Notes under the pieces: generated by a model
Told to the model about the DNA's origin: nothing
Seen by the model: the letters and a program-made list of their open reading frames with translations, nothing else
Database searches by the model: none
Translations under genes and position numbers: made by a program
Assembly: GCA_930990975.1 (NCBI GenBank)
Contig: CAKNRR010000005.1
Span: 55,558 to 119,557 of the forward strand
Length of the DNA stretch: 64,000 bases
Reading direction: 5' to 3'
DNA from: an uncultured Clostridia bacterium
GTDB lineage: Bacteria > Bacillota > Clostridia > Christensenellales > UBA1242
Part shown: positions 53,609-61,721 of the stretch, one piece after another
Numbering within the stretch: position 1 is the stretch's first letter
How the letters are laid out: each line of letters opens with the position of its first letter

Positions 53609-54265
53609 ATGTTGTATAAGAAAAGATGCGAAGAATTAAAGAGCCGTTTAGAAGTAATTGCAAGAAAAGTTGAACATTCATATAAATTAATAGAAAAATA
53701 TAAAAATCCTACTTTAAAGGAATATGAGGAAATTAAAAAAAGCATAAAAAATTTTCGTAAGGATGAATGGATTGTTGAATATGATCGTTTAGTTCCATAT
53801 GATAAATTTATCTCAATGTATGATTCCTTAAATGAAGATTTTAATCGTATAGGATATAAACACATATTTAAAAATTTTATTCGTGAATTATCTAAAAAGG
53901 GCATTAATTTTAATAATATAAAAGACTATTCGATAAAAGAATATGATGAATTTTTAGATAAAGAAGATAAAACCATAGCTTCTTTGTATAAGTTAGCTTA
54001 CCACTGTGATAAAGCAAAAGAATATCAAGCAAAATTAATTAAAAAGATAAAGGAATTGTATGATAATAATAGAAATTTGCAATTGGGAACTACGGCTTTT
54101 GCGCAAGCAAATAATAAAATAGACTATTATAATACTGAACAAGGAAAATTAGATTTTGTTGATAAAGTTTTATCTAATGAACATAATAAAAAATCAAAAG
54201 ATGATGCACAATCTTCTGAATGTGTAATAGAAGATACATGTGAGAATGAATTTAATATGGAATAA
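53609..54265 (+). CDS. Unknown helical protein of 218 residues
   Basis: I do not recognise this protein. It starts at ATG 53609 with GAAAGGAG upstream; ATG 53603 overlaps that site. It is highly charged and helical, with likely coiled coils in ~1-60 and ~120-160, no signal and no membrane helix. The last ~35 residues are an acidic, Ser/Asn-rich tail. It is monocistronic with a strong promoter, and its stop is only 13 bases from the convergent murB stop, leaving no room for a terminator between them. Confidence 0.65.
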   Translation: MLYKKRCEELKSRLEVIARKVEHSYKLIEKYKNPTLKEYEEIKKSIKNFRKDEWIVEYDRLVPYDKFISMYDSLNEDFNRIGYKHIFKNFIRELSKKGINFNNIKDYSIKEYDEFLDKEDKTIASLYKLAYHCDKAKEYQAKLIKKIKELYDNNRNLQLGTTAFAQANNKIDYYNTEQGKLDFVDKVLSNEHNKKSKDDAQSSECVIEDTCENEFNME

Positions 54266-54278
54266 CTTTGTTATGATT

Positions 54279-55151
54279 TTAAATTAATTCGACTTCCTTT
54301 TCAAGTTTAATCTTAAATTTTTTATATACTTTTGTATAAGCAAGATTAATCAAATATTGGATGTCGGCAAATGAGGCTTCTCCATTATTTATAATAAAAT
54401 TTGCATGAAGGTTTGAGAATTTTGCCCCGTTCATTTCAAAACCTTTTAGTCCGCATTGGTCTATTAAATACCCAGCAGAAACATAGGCTGGGTTTTTAAA
54501 TATACTGCCAGCACAATTGCCTTTAGGTTGTTTTTCGCCTCTTAAAAGCATATATTTTACAAAATCATTTTGAATTTGACATTTGTCTTGGGTTTTCAAT
54601 AAAAATTTTGCAGATAAGATTAAGCAATCACTTAGTCCACCATTACGATAGGTGAAATTGATCTTATCTTTTTTTATAGACACAACTCTTCCATTCTTTA
54701 ATACCTTCACACTTACAAGATTATCAAAAATTTGATGACCAAAAGCGCTTGCATTCATATATAAAGCACCACCTAAAGTTGCAGGGATTCCAGCAAGACT
54801 TTCAAATCCACTTAAGTTGTTTTGCAAGCAAAAACGATAAATTTGCGAAAGTGAGGCGGATGAATTTGCATATAAAAAATTTTCTCTTTTATAGATCTTA
54901 GGTTTTATTTTTTTTGTTGATAAAATGGTCAAGTTTTCTGCCTTTTTTGAGAATATTACATTGCTTCCATTTCCTAAAATTTTAAATGGGAGTTTGTTGA
55001 TTTTTAAATAATTGTATAAGAAAATCAGTTCACTTTGATTTTTAGGATAAAAGACGCCTTTTAGGCGCGCACTTACCTTCATTGTTGTGATATTTTTAGC
55101 ATCAATGTCTTTTGAATAATCAATATCAAATATATTTAAATTTTTCTTCAT
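54279..55151 (-). CDS. murB: UDP-N-acetylenolpyruvoylglucosamine reductase MurB
   Basis: This 290-residue FAD enzyme has the FAD-binding stretch ILGNGSNVIFS, then SLAGIPATLGGALYMNA, the active-site region GNCAGSIFKNP and the end IDQCGLKGFEMNGAKFSNLHANFIIN. It reduces the enolpyruvyl group to make UDP-MurNAc for cell-wall synthesis. It is divergent from murC, with 71 bases between. No Shine-Dalgarno site is visible before the ATG. Confidence 0.95.
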   Translation of the reverse strand: MKKNLNIFDIDYSKDIDAKNITTMKVSARLKGVFYPKNQSELIFLYNYLKINKLPFKILGNGSNVIFSKKAENLTILSTKKIKPKIYKRENFLYANSSASLSQIYRFCLQNNLSGFESLAGIPATLGGALYMNASAFGHQIFDNLVSVKVLKNGRVVSIKKDKINFTYRNGGLSDCLILSAKFLLKTQDKCQIQNDFVKYMLLRGEKQPKGNCAGSIFKNPAYVSAGYLIDQCGLKGFEMNGAKFSNLHANFIINNGEASFADIQYLINLAYTKVYKKFKIKLEKEVELI

Positions 55152-55222
55152 ATTAATTTTTATGAAAATTTTTATAAGTTGTTTATAGAAATTTTATATA
55201 AAGTTTTTCATATATATTTATT

Positions 55223-56584
55223 ATGTTAGAAAATATCAAATCAATATATATAATCGGTGTTGGAGGAATCAGCCTTTCAGCAATAGCACGCTTTTTGTAT
55301 TCAAAGGGTATAAAAGTTTATGGGTCAGATTTGCAGATAAACGAGCAAGTTCAAGAGCTTGTCGACAATAAAATAATTGAATTTAAGAAGGGGAGTGCTT
55401 CAAATTTTGTCAAACAATGTGATGCTGTTGTTTATACATCAGCAATAAGTGAAAGCAATTCTGATTTGTTGCTTGCAAAGAGATTAAACAAAACGATCTA
55501 TTCAAGGGCTGAAATTTTAGAAGAATTGACTAAGGATAAGAAGACAATATCTATAGCAGGCACTCATGGAAAAACCACAACAACAGGGATGGTTGCATCC
55601 ATACTTTTAGAAGCTAAAAAAAATCCCAATATTCATATAGGGGGCATATTAAAAAATATTGGCTCAAATTGTTTAGTTCACAATAAAAGCGACCTTTTTT
55701 TAACAGAGGCTTGTGAATATAAGGATAATTTTTTGCATTTAAAAAGTTATATAAATGTCATTTTAAATATAAAGTCTGATCATTTAGATTATTTTAAAAA
55801 TATTGAAAATGAAACTCTTTCTTTTCAAAAATTTGCTAACAGCGTTGAAGAAAAAAGTTTTACAATTATAAATAATGATGACGAATTGACAAGTGAAATT
55901 AAAACTCAAAATAATAAGGTGACATTTGCGATAATAAATGATGCAACTGTTCAAGCGATGAATATAAGACAATCGAACGATTATAAATATATCTTTGATT
56001 TATATTTTCTAAATATAAAACTTGGGAAAATTAAATTGCCATGCTATGGCTATCATAATATTTATAATGCGCTGGCTTCAGCAAGTGTTGGATTGGCACT
56101 TGATATACCTTTCAAAAAGATAAAAAGAGGAATTGAAAAGTTTAAAGGTGTTGAAAGACGATTTGAGATTGTTTTTAAAAGCAAAGACAGAATTATAATA
56201 CATGATTATGCACATCATCCAGATGAAATAAAAGCAACTCTTCGTTTATGCCGAGAACTTAATTATAAAAAGACTATTGCAATTTTTCAGCCTCATACTT
56301 ATTCAAGGACAAGAGATTTGATGAATGATTTTGTTAAGTGTTTTGATAATGCGGATGAGGTTTGGATGCTGCCTATCTATCCTGCGAGAGAAAAAAGTAT
56401 AAAAGGGGTTTCATCATATAATTTAGCGAAACAGCTTGAAAAAAATAGCAAAAAAGTCAAATATTTTAAGTCTTTTGATTTGTGTTATCAAAAAATAATT
56501 GAAGAAAAGACTCAAAGCGCATTATTCGCAATTTTAGGGGCTGGTGATATTGTCAACCTTGCTTATAGATTTAAAAAACAATAA
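55223..56584 (+). CDS. murC: UDP-N-acetylmuramate-L-alanine ligase MurC
   Basis: This 453-residue Mur ligase begins with IYIIGVGGISLSAIARFLY (Rossmann domain). It has the ATP-binding IAGTHGKTTTTGM, then EACEYKDNFLHL, and a C-terminal domain with FQPHTYSRTRDLM. It adds L-Ala to UDP-MurNAc in the cytoplasm, the step after MurB, whose gene is transcribed divergently next door. No ribosome binding site is seen, and TATATA at 55211-55216 sits where a -10 box of a leaderless message would. Confidence 0.95.
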   Translation: MLENIKSIYIIGVGGISLSAIARFLYSKGIKVYGSDLQINEQVQELVDNKIIEFKKGSASNFVKQCDAVVYTSAISESNSDLLLAKRLNKTIYSRAEILEELTKDKKTISIAGTHGKTTTTGMVASILLEAKKNPNIHIGGILKNIGSNCLVHNKSDLFLTEACEYKDNFLHLKSYINVILNIKSDHLDYFKNIENETLSFQKFANSVEEKSFTIINNDDELTSEIKTQNNKVTFAIINDATVQAMNIRQSNDYKYIFDLYFLNIKLGKIKLPCYGYHNIYNALASASVGLALDIPFKKIKRGIEKFKGVERRFEIVFKSKDRIIIHDYAHHPDEIKATLRLCRELNYKKTIAIFQPHTYSRTRDLMNDFVKCFDNADEVWMLPIYPAREKSIKGVSSYNLAKQLEKNSKKVKYFKSFDLCYQKIIEEKTQSALFAILGAGDIVNLAYRFKKQ

Positions 56585-56605
56585 CTTTTTGATATTTATA
56601 TTTAT

Positions 56606-56634
56606 TTGACAATCTTTATGGTATATGATATACT
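56606..56634 (+). promoter_or_regulatory. Promoter of the tRNA-Thr locus
   Basis: TTGACA (56606-56611) and TATACT (56629-56634) are spaced by 17 bases. The start near 56641 leaves a ~440-base leader before the mature tRNA-Thr. Confidence 0.75.
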
Positions 56635-56640
56635 TTAAAA

Positions 56641-56909
56641 ATAAGGAGAAGTTAACAAAAATAGTTATGTCAAAACATTTCTCCTTTAAGATTGTTTAAG
56701 ACGATTATATTAATTAAAAAATTGATAAAAACTTAAATTATCAGTTGATTTGATGCCGAAATTATTGAAATGAATTAAAAGGTGTCAATAATTTATAGAA
56801 ACATGTTGCCAATTATGTAGCACGGTAGGGAACACGCAGGTTTACTAAGATAAAAATGTAAAGATTTAACAACCTAAAAAGTCTTAAAATCGTCGAACAT
56901 TTGGTTCGT
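56641..56909 (+). other. Long non-coding leader of the tRNA-Thr locus
   Basis: No ORF of note. Two perfect stems are visible: AAGGAGAA (56643-56650) with TTCTCCTT (56679-56686), and a 9-bp stem 56759-56767 with 56786-56794. A short CGAAC/GTTCG hairpin (56894-56898 with 56904-56908) lies just before the tRNA-like half. The function is unknown; the region has no T-box signature. Confidence 0.45.
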
Positions 56910-56969
56910 GCTTATGTGGCGCAGCAGGTAGCGCACAGCCTTGGTAATAGTTTACTTTTACCAAGGCTG
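56910..56969 (+). pseudogene. tRNA-Thr 5' half ending in a snap-back hairpin
   Basis: Bases 56910-56947 follow the first 38 positions of the downstream tRNA-Thr(GGU), including the D-loop AGCAGGTA and anticodon loop TTGGTAA. Its D-stem is GCGC/GCGC instead of GCTT/AAGC, and its anticodon stem is CAGCC/GGCTG instead of CTGCC/GGCAG, so the differences are compensatory. After the anticodon loop the sequence folds back on itself: 56936-56947 pairs with 56958-56969 over 12 bp. No T-arm or 3' acceptor strand follows; the next bases are an A/T hairpin. It is either a broken tRNA gene or a structured tRNA-like RNA. Confidence 0.65.
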
Positions 56970-57079
56970 AAATCACTATATATATTATAAAATAATATAT
57001 AAACTCACTCTTAAAATTGTGTTTTTATAATAAAAATCAAAAAGTGTAATAAAAGTGTAAAATTTTCATAACTTAATAT

Positions 57080-57155
57080 GCTGATGTGGCTTAGCAGGTA
57101 AAGCACTGCCTTGGTAAGGCAGAGATCACGGGTTCGAGTCCCGTCATCAGCTCCA
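57080..57155 (+). tRNA. tRNA-Thr (anticodon GGU)
   Basis: This complete tRNA has acceptor GCTGATG/CATCAGC, D-stem GCTT/AAGC with loop AGCAGGTA, anticodon stem CTGCC/GGCAG with loop TTGGTAA (anticodon GGT), T-stem ACGGG/CCCGT with TTCGAGT, discriminator T and an encoded CCA at 57153-57155. It lies next to an integrase and is a plausible attachment target, the element starting just beyond it. Confidence 0.96.
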
Positions 57156-57159
57156 AATT

Positions 57160-57186
57160 GAAACTTCAAACGAAGTTTCTTTTTTA
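57160..57186 (+). terminator. Terminator of tRNA-Thr
   Basis: GAAACTTC (57160-57167) and GAAGTTTC (57172-57179) pair over 8 bp, followed by TTTTTT. Confidence 0.85.
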
Positions 57187-57224
57187 TATTTAAACAATTA
57201 ATATTATGAGAAAGTAGAGACTAC

Positions 57225-57734
57225 TTAAATAGCAGTAGTCTCTTGTCTCTCAGTTTTTATAGGTGGCATATCGTCAACAAAAATATCACTAAAATCGTCT
57301 AAATCTCTGACTTCTTTATATTCAGTCTCTAAATCAACTACAAAATTATCAAGTTTGTGTTCAAAATCTCTTTTATAATTAATTTTTTGTAGTTGATATG
57401 GTACTCCATTTCTTGACTCACAGTCAAAGGCAGATAATTTTAATAATATTAATTTATTTAAAAACATATCATCAAGGTCAACATAGTCTTTTTCGGAGTT
57501 AGAAATACCTAAAATACTTTTTAAAAGTGGATATTTCCACCCATAACTCCTATTCGTTGCCATACTACTAACTTTATCAACAACATCGTTCCCTTTGTGT
57601 TCCCCACTCAATAACCTAAATGTTATTGTGAAAAGTCCTTCATCTTCCTTGATTATTTCAATTTTTTTAATTTTCGCTACCACTTCATCGTCAATAAAAA
57701 CTTTATTTTCGATTTGTCTAATTCTATTTTTCAT
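57225..57734 (-). CDS. Unknown 169-residue element protein
   Basis: This soluble, acidic protein has AAGGAG before the ATG. A strand-rich N-terminal half (FTITFRLLSGEHKGNDVVDKV, YGWKYPLLKSILG) recalls small phage proteins of the DUF669 type that accompany recombination functions, but the match is vague. It is the leftmost gene of the integrated element, transcribed towards the tRNA, and is separated from the integrase by 141 bases. Confidence 0.5.
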   Translation of the reverse strand: MKNRIRQIENKVFIDDEVVAKIKKIEIIKEDEGLFTITFRLLSGEHKGNDVVDKVSSMATNRSYGWKYPLLKSILGISNSEKDYVDLDDMFLNKLILLKLSAFDCESRNGVPYQLQKINYKRDFEHKLDNFVVDLETEYKEVRDLDDFSDIFVDDMPPIKTERQETTAI

Positions 57735-57875
57735 ATTTTAAAATCTCCTTAATATTTTTTAATTTATATATATTTTTTTATTTTAAGATTTGAAAGTTTG
57801 CTTGAAAAAAGCTTATACACTACGGTCAAAAGCCCGTATGTATTAAGTAGTGTTTTGATAACATATTATTCCCTT

Positions 57876-59318
57876 TTAATTAGTCTTTTCTATATTTTGA
57901 CTAAGTAATTCATTAAACTTTTCAGATGCAATTCTGTCTAAATCTGCATTTGAGTGAGCATAGGTGTTCATTGTTATTTTAACATCTGCGTGTCCTACTC
58001 TTTGTGATACAACTTTGATAGGTATCTTTGCTTCATTTAATAAGAGAGAAATTGAAGTGTGTCTCATTCCTTTTGGTGATATATGTTTAAGACCTATACT
58101 TTCTTCAAATTCTCCTATCCATTGTGCAGCTGTTGAAGGACTTAACGGTTTTCCATTATCTTGAAGAAAAAGTCTGTCTGTATAAGCCCATAAATCTCCG
58201 TGCTTTTCCTTTTCTTCTTCCCAATATGCCTTATACTCTAACAATACTGATTTTAAATCTGTTGGAATTGCATTTGTTCTTCTTGAAGTTTTTGTTTTTG
58301 GAGTTTTGGTTATAATACCAAAGTCTTTATTAACATAGATACTGTTTCTGTTTATACTAATTTCATTATTTTCAAAGTCAAAATCACTCCATTCAAGTCC
58401 GCATACTTCTGCTTTTCTTAAACCAAGATACATAAATAGATAGAAAATTGACTTTTTTCGCAAGTCTTTTTCTTTACTTGCATTTTCAATAAAAATTCGT
58501 GCTTCATTTAAGTTGTAGGTGTCAACTTCTTTTTGCTCATTTTCAAATTGATTTTTATATGCTCTAACTGCATAATTGACTTGTATAATTTCATCATTTA
58601 TTGCTTCATTTAAAAGCATTACCAAAGTTGTTTTAATGCTTAAATTCACACTTTTAGCATACTTACACTCAACAAGTTCCATTCTAAAATATTTGTCAAA
58701 TGGTATGTGAAAGTATTTTGCTATTGTTTTAGCGGTTTTAATATTTATAGGTTCATTTAATTTTGTTGCCAAATGAATGGTTTGTCTGCACAAGTTCATT
58801 TCATCTGCTATTTTATGTAATGGAATTTGTTTCTCATCAATTAATGGTTGAATTGACTGTTTAACCCTAACAATTTCTTTTGTGTAAGTTCGTGTGCTTA
58901 AATAAGTATAAAATCGTTTGCAGTCAATAGGGTCAATTCTACTTATAATTGTGTTCTCGCCAAAGAAATCAAGAATTACTTTAATGTTGTCTTTTTGTCT
59001 TACATAATAGGTATAGGCTTGTGGCTTACGAACTAAAATATCTTCAACCCAATCTCTTGCATATTCACTCAAAAGTCGATACTCATTTTCTTGTTTGGTA
59101 AATAAACCCTTTGATTTCAAATCAACTTCATCTTGCCACTCTAACATTGCTTTTTGCATTGCTCTTTCAATATCTTTTTTAGATGACAATGTTCTTGGCA
59201 CTTTCCAAGTGTAACGATAATTTTTTGGTTTATTGGCAATTGGATTCTTTCCACAACAAATAAAACTATAAGAAATAAGTTGATTTGTTGTTTTACTATA
59301 ATTAGGTTTTACATACAT
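57876..59318 (-). CDS. Tyrosine recombinase with embedded Cro/C1-type HTH
   Basis: This 480-residue integrase has an N-terminal Arm-type domain (~30-70), a SAM-like core-binding domain (~80-150 and ~220-260) and a C-terminal catalytic domain with Arg301 (GLRKAEVCGLEW), KGMRHTSISLL (Arg419), His443 and Tyr453 in GHADVKITMNTYAH. Lys416 stands where His is common. Inserted in the core-binding domain at ~157-213 is a helix-turn-helix of Cro/C1 type (IPLHKIADEMNLCRQTIHLA, then IKTAKTIAKYFHIPFDKYF). It probably integrates the element at the tRNA-Thr gene. It overlaps the excisionase gene by 10 bases. Confidence 0.88.
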   Translation of the reverse strand: MYVKPNYSKTTNQLISYSFICCGKNPIANKPKNYRYTWKVPRTLSSKKDIERAMQKAMLEWQDEVDLKSKGLFTKQENEYRLLSEYARDWVEDILVRKPQAYTYYVRQKDNIKVILDFFGENTIISRIDPIDCKRFYTYLSTRTYTKEIVRVKQSIQPLIDEKQIPLHKIADEMNLCRQTIHLATKLNEPINIKTAKTIAKYFHIPFDKYFRMELVECKYAKSVNLSIKTTLVMLLNEAINDEIIQVNYAVRAYKNQFENEQKEVDTYNLNEARIFIENASKEKDLRKKSIFYLFMYLGLRKAEVCGLEWSDFDFENNEISINRNSIYVNKDFGIITKTPKTKTSRRTNAIPTDLKSVLLEYKAYWEEEKEKHGDLWAYTDRLFLQDNGKPLSPSTAAQWIGEFEESIGLKHISPKGMRHTSISLLLNEAKIPIKVVSQRVGHADVKITMNTYAHSNADLDRIASEKFNELLSQNIEKTN

Positions 59319-59536
59319 ACTTCTTCCACCACTTTCCTATTACCATTATTTATATAGTTAATTAAATCGTCTAAATCAAGATAGGTTTTATTTCCTGACT
59401 TAAAATAATCGACTTGATTAGTTTCAACTAACTTTCTGATCCACCACTCTGAAATCACACTATCTGGATCTAATTCCTTAATAAATGATAATGCTTGTTT
59501 AATGGTTCTCATCTTTTTTAATGTTGTTTGTTCCAT
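59309..59536 (-). CDS. Excisionase-like DNA-binding protein
   Basis: This 75-residue protein has a winged helix: VISEWWIRKLVETNQVDYF then KSGNKTYLDLDDLINYIN, the pattern of excisionases encoded just upstream of tyrosine recombinases in Clostridia elements. It would bend the attachment site and direct excision. GAGGATAT precedes the ATG. It overlaps the integrase start by 10 bases. Confidence 0.75.
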   Translation of the reverse strand: MEQTTLKKMRTIKQALSFIKELDPDSVISEWWIRKLVETNQVDYFKSGNKTYLDLDDLINYINNGNRKVVEEVCM

Positions 59537-59733
59537 AATATATCCTCACTTAATTTTTATAAATTATAATTGTTTCTCCAAAAAAGTACACAGTTTTTAA
59601 GGTGGTTCAAAGATTCATCATTTTATCATATAAAAATCTCCTTTCATTAAATAATAATATCCTTAAAACTTATTAGGTTTTTTCTTTCCCCCTTTAATAC
59701 ATTTAGTTGTTTTTTTGACCTTTTTAAACAAAA

Positions 59734-59751
59734 TATAGATTTTTATCTATA
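59734..59751. promoter_or_regulatory. Inverted-repeat operator candidate
   Basis: TATAGAT and ATCTATA lie 4 bases apart (59734-59740 with 59745-59751), a perfect dyad between the divergent excisionase and regulator genes and just upstream of a -35 box. The 14-base string ATATAGATTTTTAT recurs (on the minus strand) in the promoter region of the gene at 63613. Confidence 0.5.
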
Positions 59752-59756
59752 ACTTA

Positions 59757-59785
59757 TTGTTTTTTTATTTAAAATGCTTTATACT
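59757..59785 (+). promoter_or_regulatory. Promoter of the element's regulator gene
   Basis: TTGTTT (59757-59762) and TATACT (59780-59785) are spaced by 17 bases. An in-frame ATG at 59774 lies inside the promoter, so the gene starts at 59801. Confidence 0.6.
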
Positions 59786-59800
59786 AAATTAGGGGTTAAA

Positions 59801-60352
59801 ATGAAAAGGAAAATATCAGATGATAAAGCAATTATGAAAAAATTTATTATGAAATTAAAAAAGACTCTTAAAAAATATTCAGTTAGGAGTGAAGATTTTG
59901 CTCAAGCAATAGGAATAAAATACCAAACACTATTAACTTGGTACTCTGACAATTGCCCATCTTGGATTGGAGTTGTTAATAAAATGTTTAACTTTTTATA
60001 TGAAGTAGACAATTCTTTTATCCCTATGTCCCTATTTAGAGATGACTACGATTATTCAATAGAAGCAAATTTTAAAGCAAAAAAAGAGGAACTTGAAAAT
60101 TCAATAAACGATTTAAAATTAAAAATACATAAACTTGAAATATATTACAATAACTTACTTATGCACAACGATATTTATGCAAAGAAAATTATTATGAATC
60201 AAAATTTTATTTACAATTTAAAGAAAATAATTCATTTAAGAAGCTTAGAAGATTCTGAAATTAAACAAAACAAGAAGGAAGAAGTCGCACTAAATATATA
60301 CGAGCATTTAGAAAAGGCATTAATTGAAAATAAAGGCTCTAAAACACCTTAA
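59801..60352 (+). CDS. Putative HTH regulator with coiled coil
   Basis: This 183-residue basic protein starts at ATG 59801 behind TAGGGG. Residues ~20-60 (FAQAIGIKYQTLLTWYSDN) look like a divergent helix-turn-helix, and residues ~95-150 are a leucine-spaced coiled coil (KKEELENSINDLKLKIHKLE). It is divergent from the excisionase/integrase pair with an inverted repeat between them, the classic place of the element's repressor or control gene. The HTH assignment is tentative. Confidence 0.55.
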   Translation: MKRKISDDKAIMKKFIMKLKKTLKKYSVRSEDFAQAIGIKYQTLLTWYSDNCPSWIGVVNKMFNFLYEVDNSFIPMSLFRDDYDYSIEANFKAKKEELENSINDLKLKIHKLEIYYNNLLMHNDIYAKKIIMNQNFIYNLKKIIHLRSLEDSEIKQNKKEEVALNIYEHLEKALIENKGSKTP

Positions 60353-60385
60353 CTTGTGTCATATATAAACTATTAACTTAAATGG

Positions 60386-60424
60386 TTTCGTGTCTTCTAC
60401 ATATGTCTGATGACATCTGGTGTG
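60386..60424. repeat. Degenerate direct repeat, copy 1
   Basis: About 39 bases starting TTTCGTGTCTTCTACATATG resemble copy 2 at 61340-61378; the first 22 bases differ at three positions. It lies between the convergent regulator and unknown gene. Confidence 0.45.
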
Positions 60425-60440
60425 ATATCTTAATAAAAAA

Positions 60441-60470
60441 AGAGATTATTCAAACGAATAATCTCTTAAT
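60441..60470. terminator. Terminator between convergent element genes
   Basis: AGAGATTATTC (60441-60451) and GAATAATCTCT (60456-60466) form an 11-bp stem with loop AAAC. The A-run on its left is a T-run for leftward transcripts, so it mainly ends the gene at 60484. Confidence 0.8.
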
Positions 60471-60483
60471 TTCTTAACTTATA

Positions 60484-60981
60484 TTAATAACTATATAAAA
60501 CTGCAAGTTCAAAGTTCGTTTCGATTTTTGGATTTTCTATTATTGATATTATGACTTCACTATCTCTTATAGCATTATTTTGAACAATCTCTATACAATT
60601 TTCAAGTAATATTTCATTTTTGATTTTAAATAAAAAACAGAAATTTTTCTTGTCCAGTGGTAATTTTAGTTTCATGTCAGTGTTCTCTGAAACTACAGAA
60701 TCAACTATAATTTTTCTATTGCATGTTGATATAAAATCATTAAGTGAAGCTATTGGCTTAAAAGCAATTATAGTATGACAAGGAGTATATAAAGGAAAAT
60801 TTAAATTAGGACTTGCTTCATCAAGAAAATCAATTATTTCATTTTTTCTTGATTTTGATAATTTTTTACCATTCTTATTATAAAAATCAATACTCTTTAA
60901 ATAATTTCTTTTTAAAATCAAAAATTCATTGTAATCTTGTATATTGAATATTTTTGTTAAATTATCATATTCCTTAACCAT
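60484..60981 (-). CDS. Unknown 165-residue element protein
   Basis: I do not recognise this protein. It has AAGGAG before the ATG and no signal or membrane helix. A basic N-terminal helical part is followed by a strand-rich region (HTIIAFKPIASL, KKNFCFLFKIKNEILLENC). It is one of a series of leftward genes of the integrated element, each with its own ribosome binding site. Confidence 0.6.
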   Translation of the reverse strand: MVKEYDNLTKIFNIQDYNEFLILKRNYLKSIDFYNKNGKKLSKSRKNEIIDFLDEASPNLNFPLYTPCHTIIAFKPIASLNDFISTCNRKIIVDSVVSENTDMKLKLPLDKKNFCFLFKIKNEILLENCIEIVQNNAIRDSEVIISIIENPKIETNFELAVLYSY

Positions 60982-61008
60982 TATAAACTCCTTATCTTTT
61001 GATATGTT

Positions 61009-61179
61009 TTAATTGTTTTCTTGACTATCATAATTTATAAAACTATCAAGCAAAGTTTCAAGTTCTTTTAGTTTTTTGTGGTTGTGAGTTTCAAGTGCTA
61101 TTTGCAAGTATAACTCAATTTTGGTGTTATAATATTTTGTTAGTATTTTGATTAAAGTGTCTTTTAGTTCTTTGGTCAT
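61009..61179 (-). CDS. 56-residue helical peptide of the element
   Basis: The frame runs from ATG (61177-61179) to TAA (61009-61011), with AAAGGAG ten bases upstream. The peptide begins MTKELKDTLIKILTKYYNTK and is almost all helix, with many Lys, Leu and Glu. No family known. The strong ribosome binding site and the tidy fit between neighbours support it as a gene. Confidence 0.6.
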   Translation of the reverse strand: MTKELKDTLIKILTKYYNTKIELYLQIALETHNHKKLKELETLLDSFINYDSQENN

Positions 61180-61339
61180 ATCATTTACTCCTTTTAAAGA
61201 GAACTTTCAAATATATTATAAATTGATTTTGATATGAAAGTACACAAAAGGACATAATTTCTGACTTTTATTGATTTTGAGAAACTTTCACTCAGAGACA
61301 CTTTAACATTAAGTCAATATATTTTATTATACTGATAGT

Positions 61340-61378
61340 TTTCGTGCTTTCTATATATGTCAGGTGCATTCAGGGAGT
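61340..61378. repeat. Degenerate direct repeat, copy 2
   Basis: Copy of the 60386-60424 sequence, starting TTTCGTGCTTTCTATATATG, in the gap between two leftward element genes. Confidence 0.45.
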
Positions 61379-61384
61379 GTTCTA

Positions 61385-61651
61385 TTATTTAGTCAATATC
61401 TTTAAAGATTCAAGAAACTTCTCTTTTGATTTTATGGTATAGACTTTAAACACTTCAACAATTCCTTTTGACGCAATATAGTTCATAAGTGCTTCACCTT
61501 GTTCAGTGGTTAGACCATAAAGGTTCATCAGACTTTCAACTGAAACTATATTTTGATTATCAAATGGGGTTATGCTCAACTCTCTCAATAATTCATTTTG
61601 TGTTTTTTCTTTTTGTATTTCACTTTCTGTTTTTTCTATTAAAAATCTCAT
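61385..61651 (-). CDS. Unknown 88-residue element protein
   Basis: This small helical protein has GGAGTTAG before the ATG. The middle region (VSVESLMNLYGLTTEQGEALMNYIASKG) looks like a short helical DNA- or protein-binding fold, but no family is recognised. It lies between the 56-residue peptide and the 168-residue protein, all leftward. Confidence 0.55.
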   Translation of the reverse strand: MRFLIEKTESEIQKEKTQNELLRELSITPFDNQNIVSVESLMNLYGLTTEQGEALMNYIASKGIVEVFKVYTIKSKEKFLESLKILTK

Positions 61652-61721
61652 AACTAACTCCTGTGCATAAAAATTTCTTTTAATAATAAATTTAGCCTAT
61701 ACTTAAAGAAAAAAGTTAATA

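Noticed and set aside
56667..56699. 10-codon frame (MSKHFSFKIV) in the tRNA leader
   Set aside because: The only AGGAG is 18 bases away and buried in a stem; no threonine codons that would suggest attenuation.
56641..56909. Possible T-box leader before the tRNA locus
   Set aside because: The AGGGTGGNACCGCG antiterminator motif is absent and no amino-acid gene follows.
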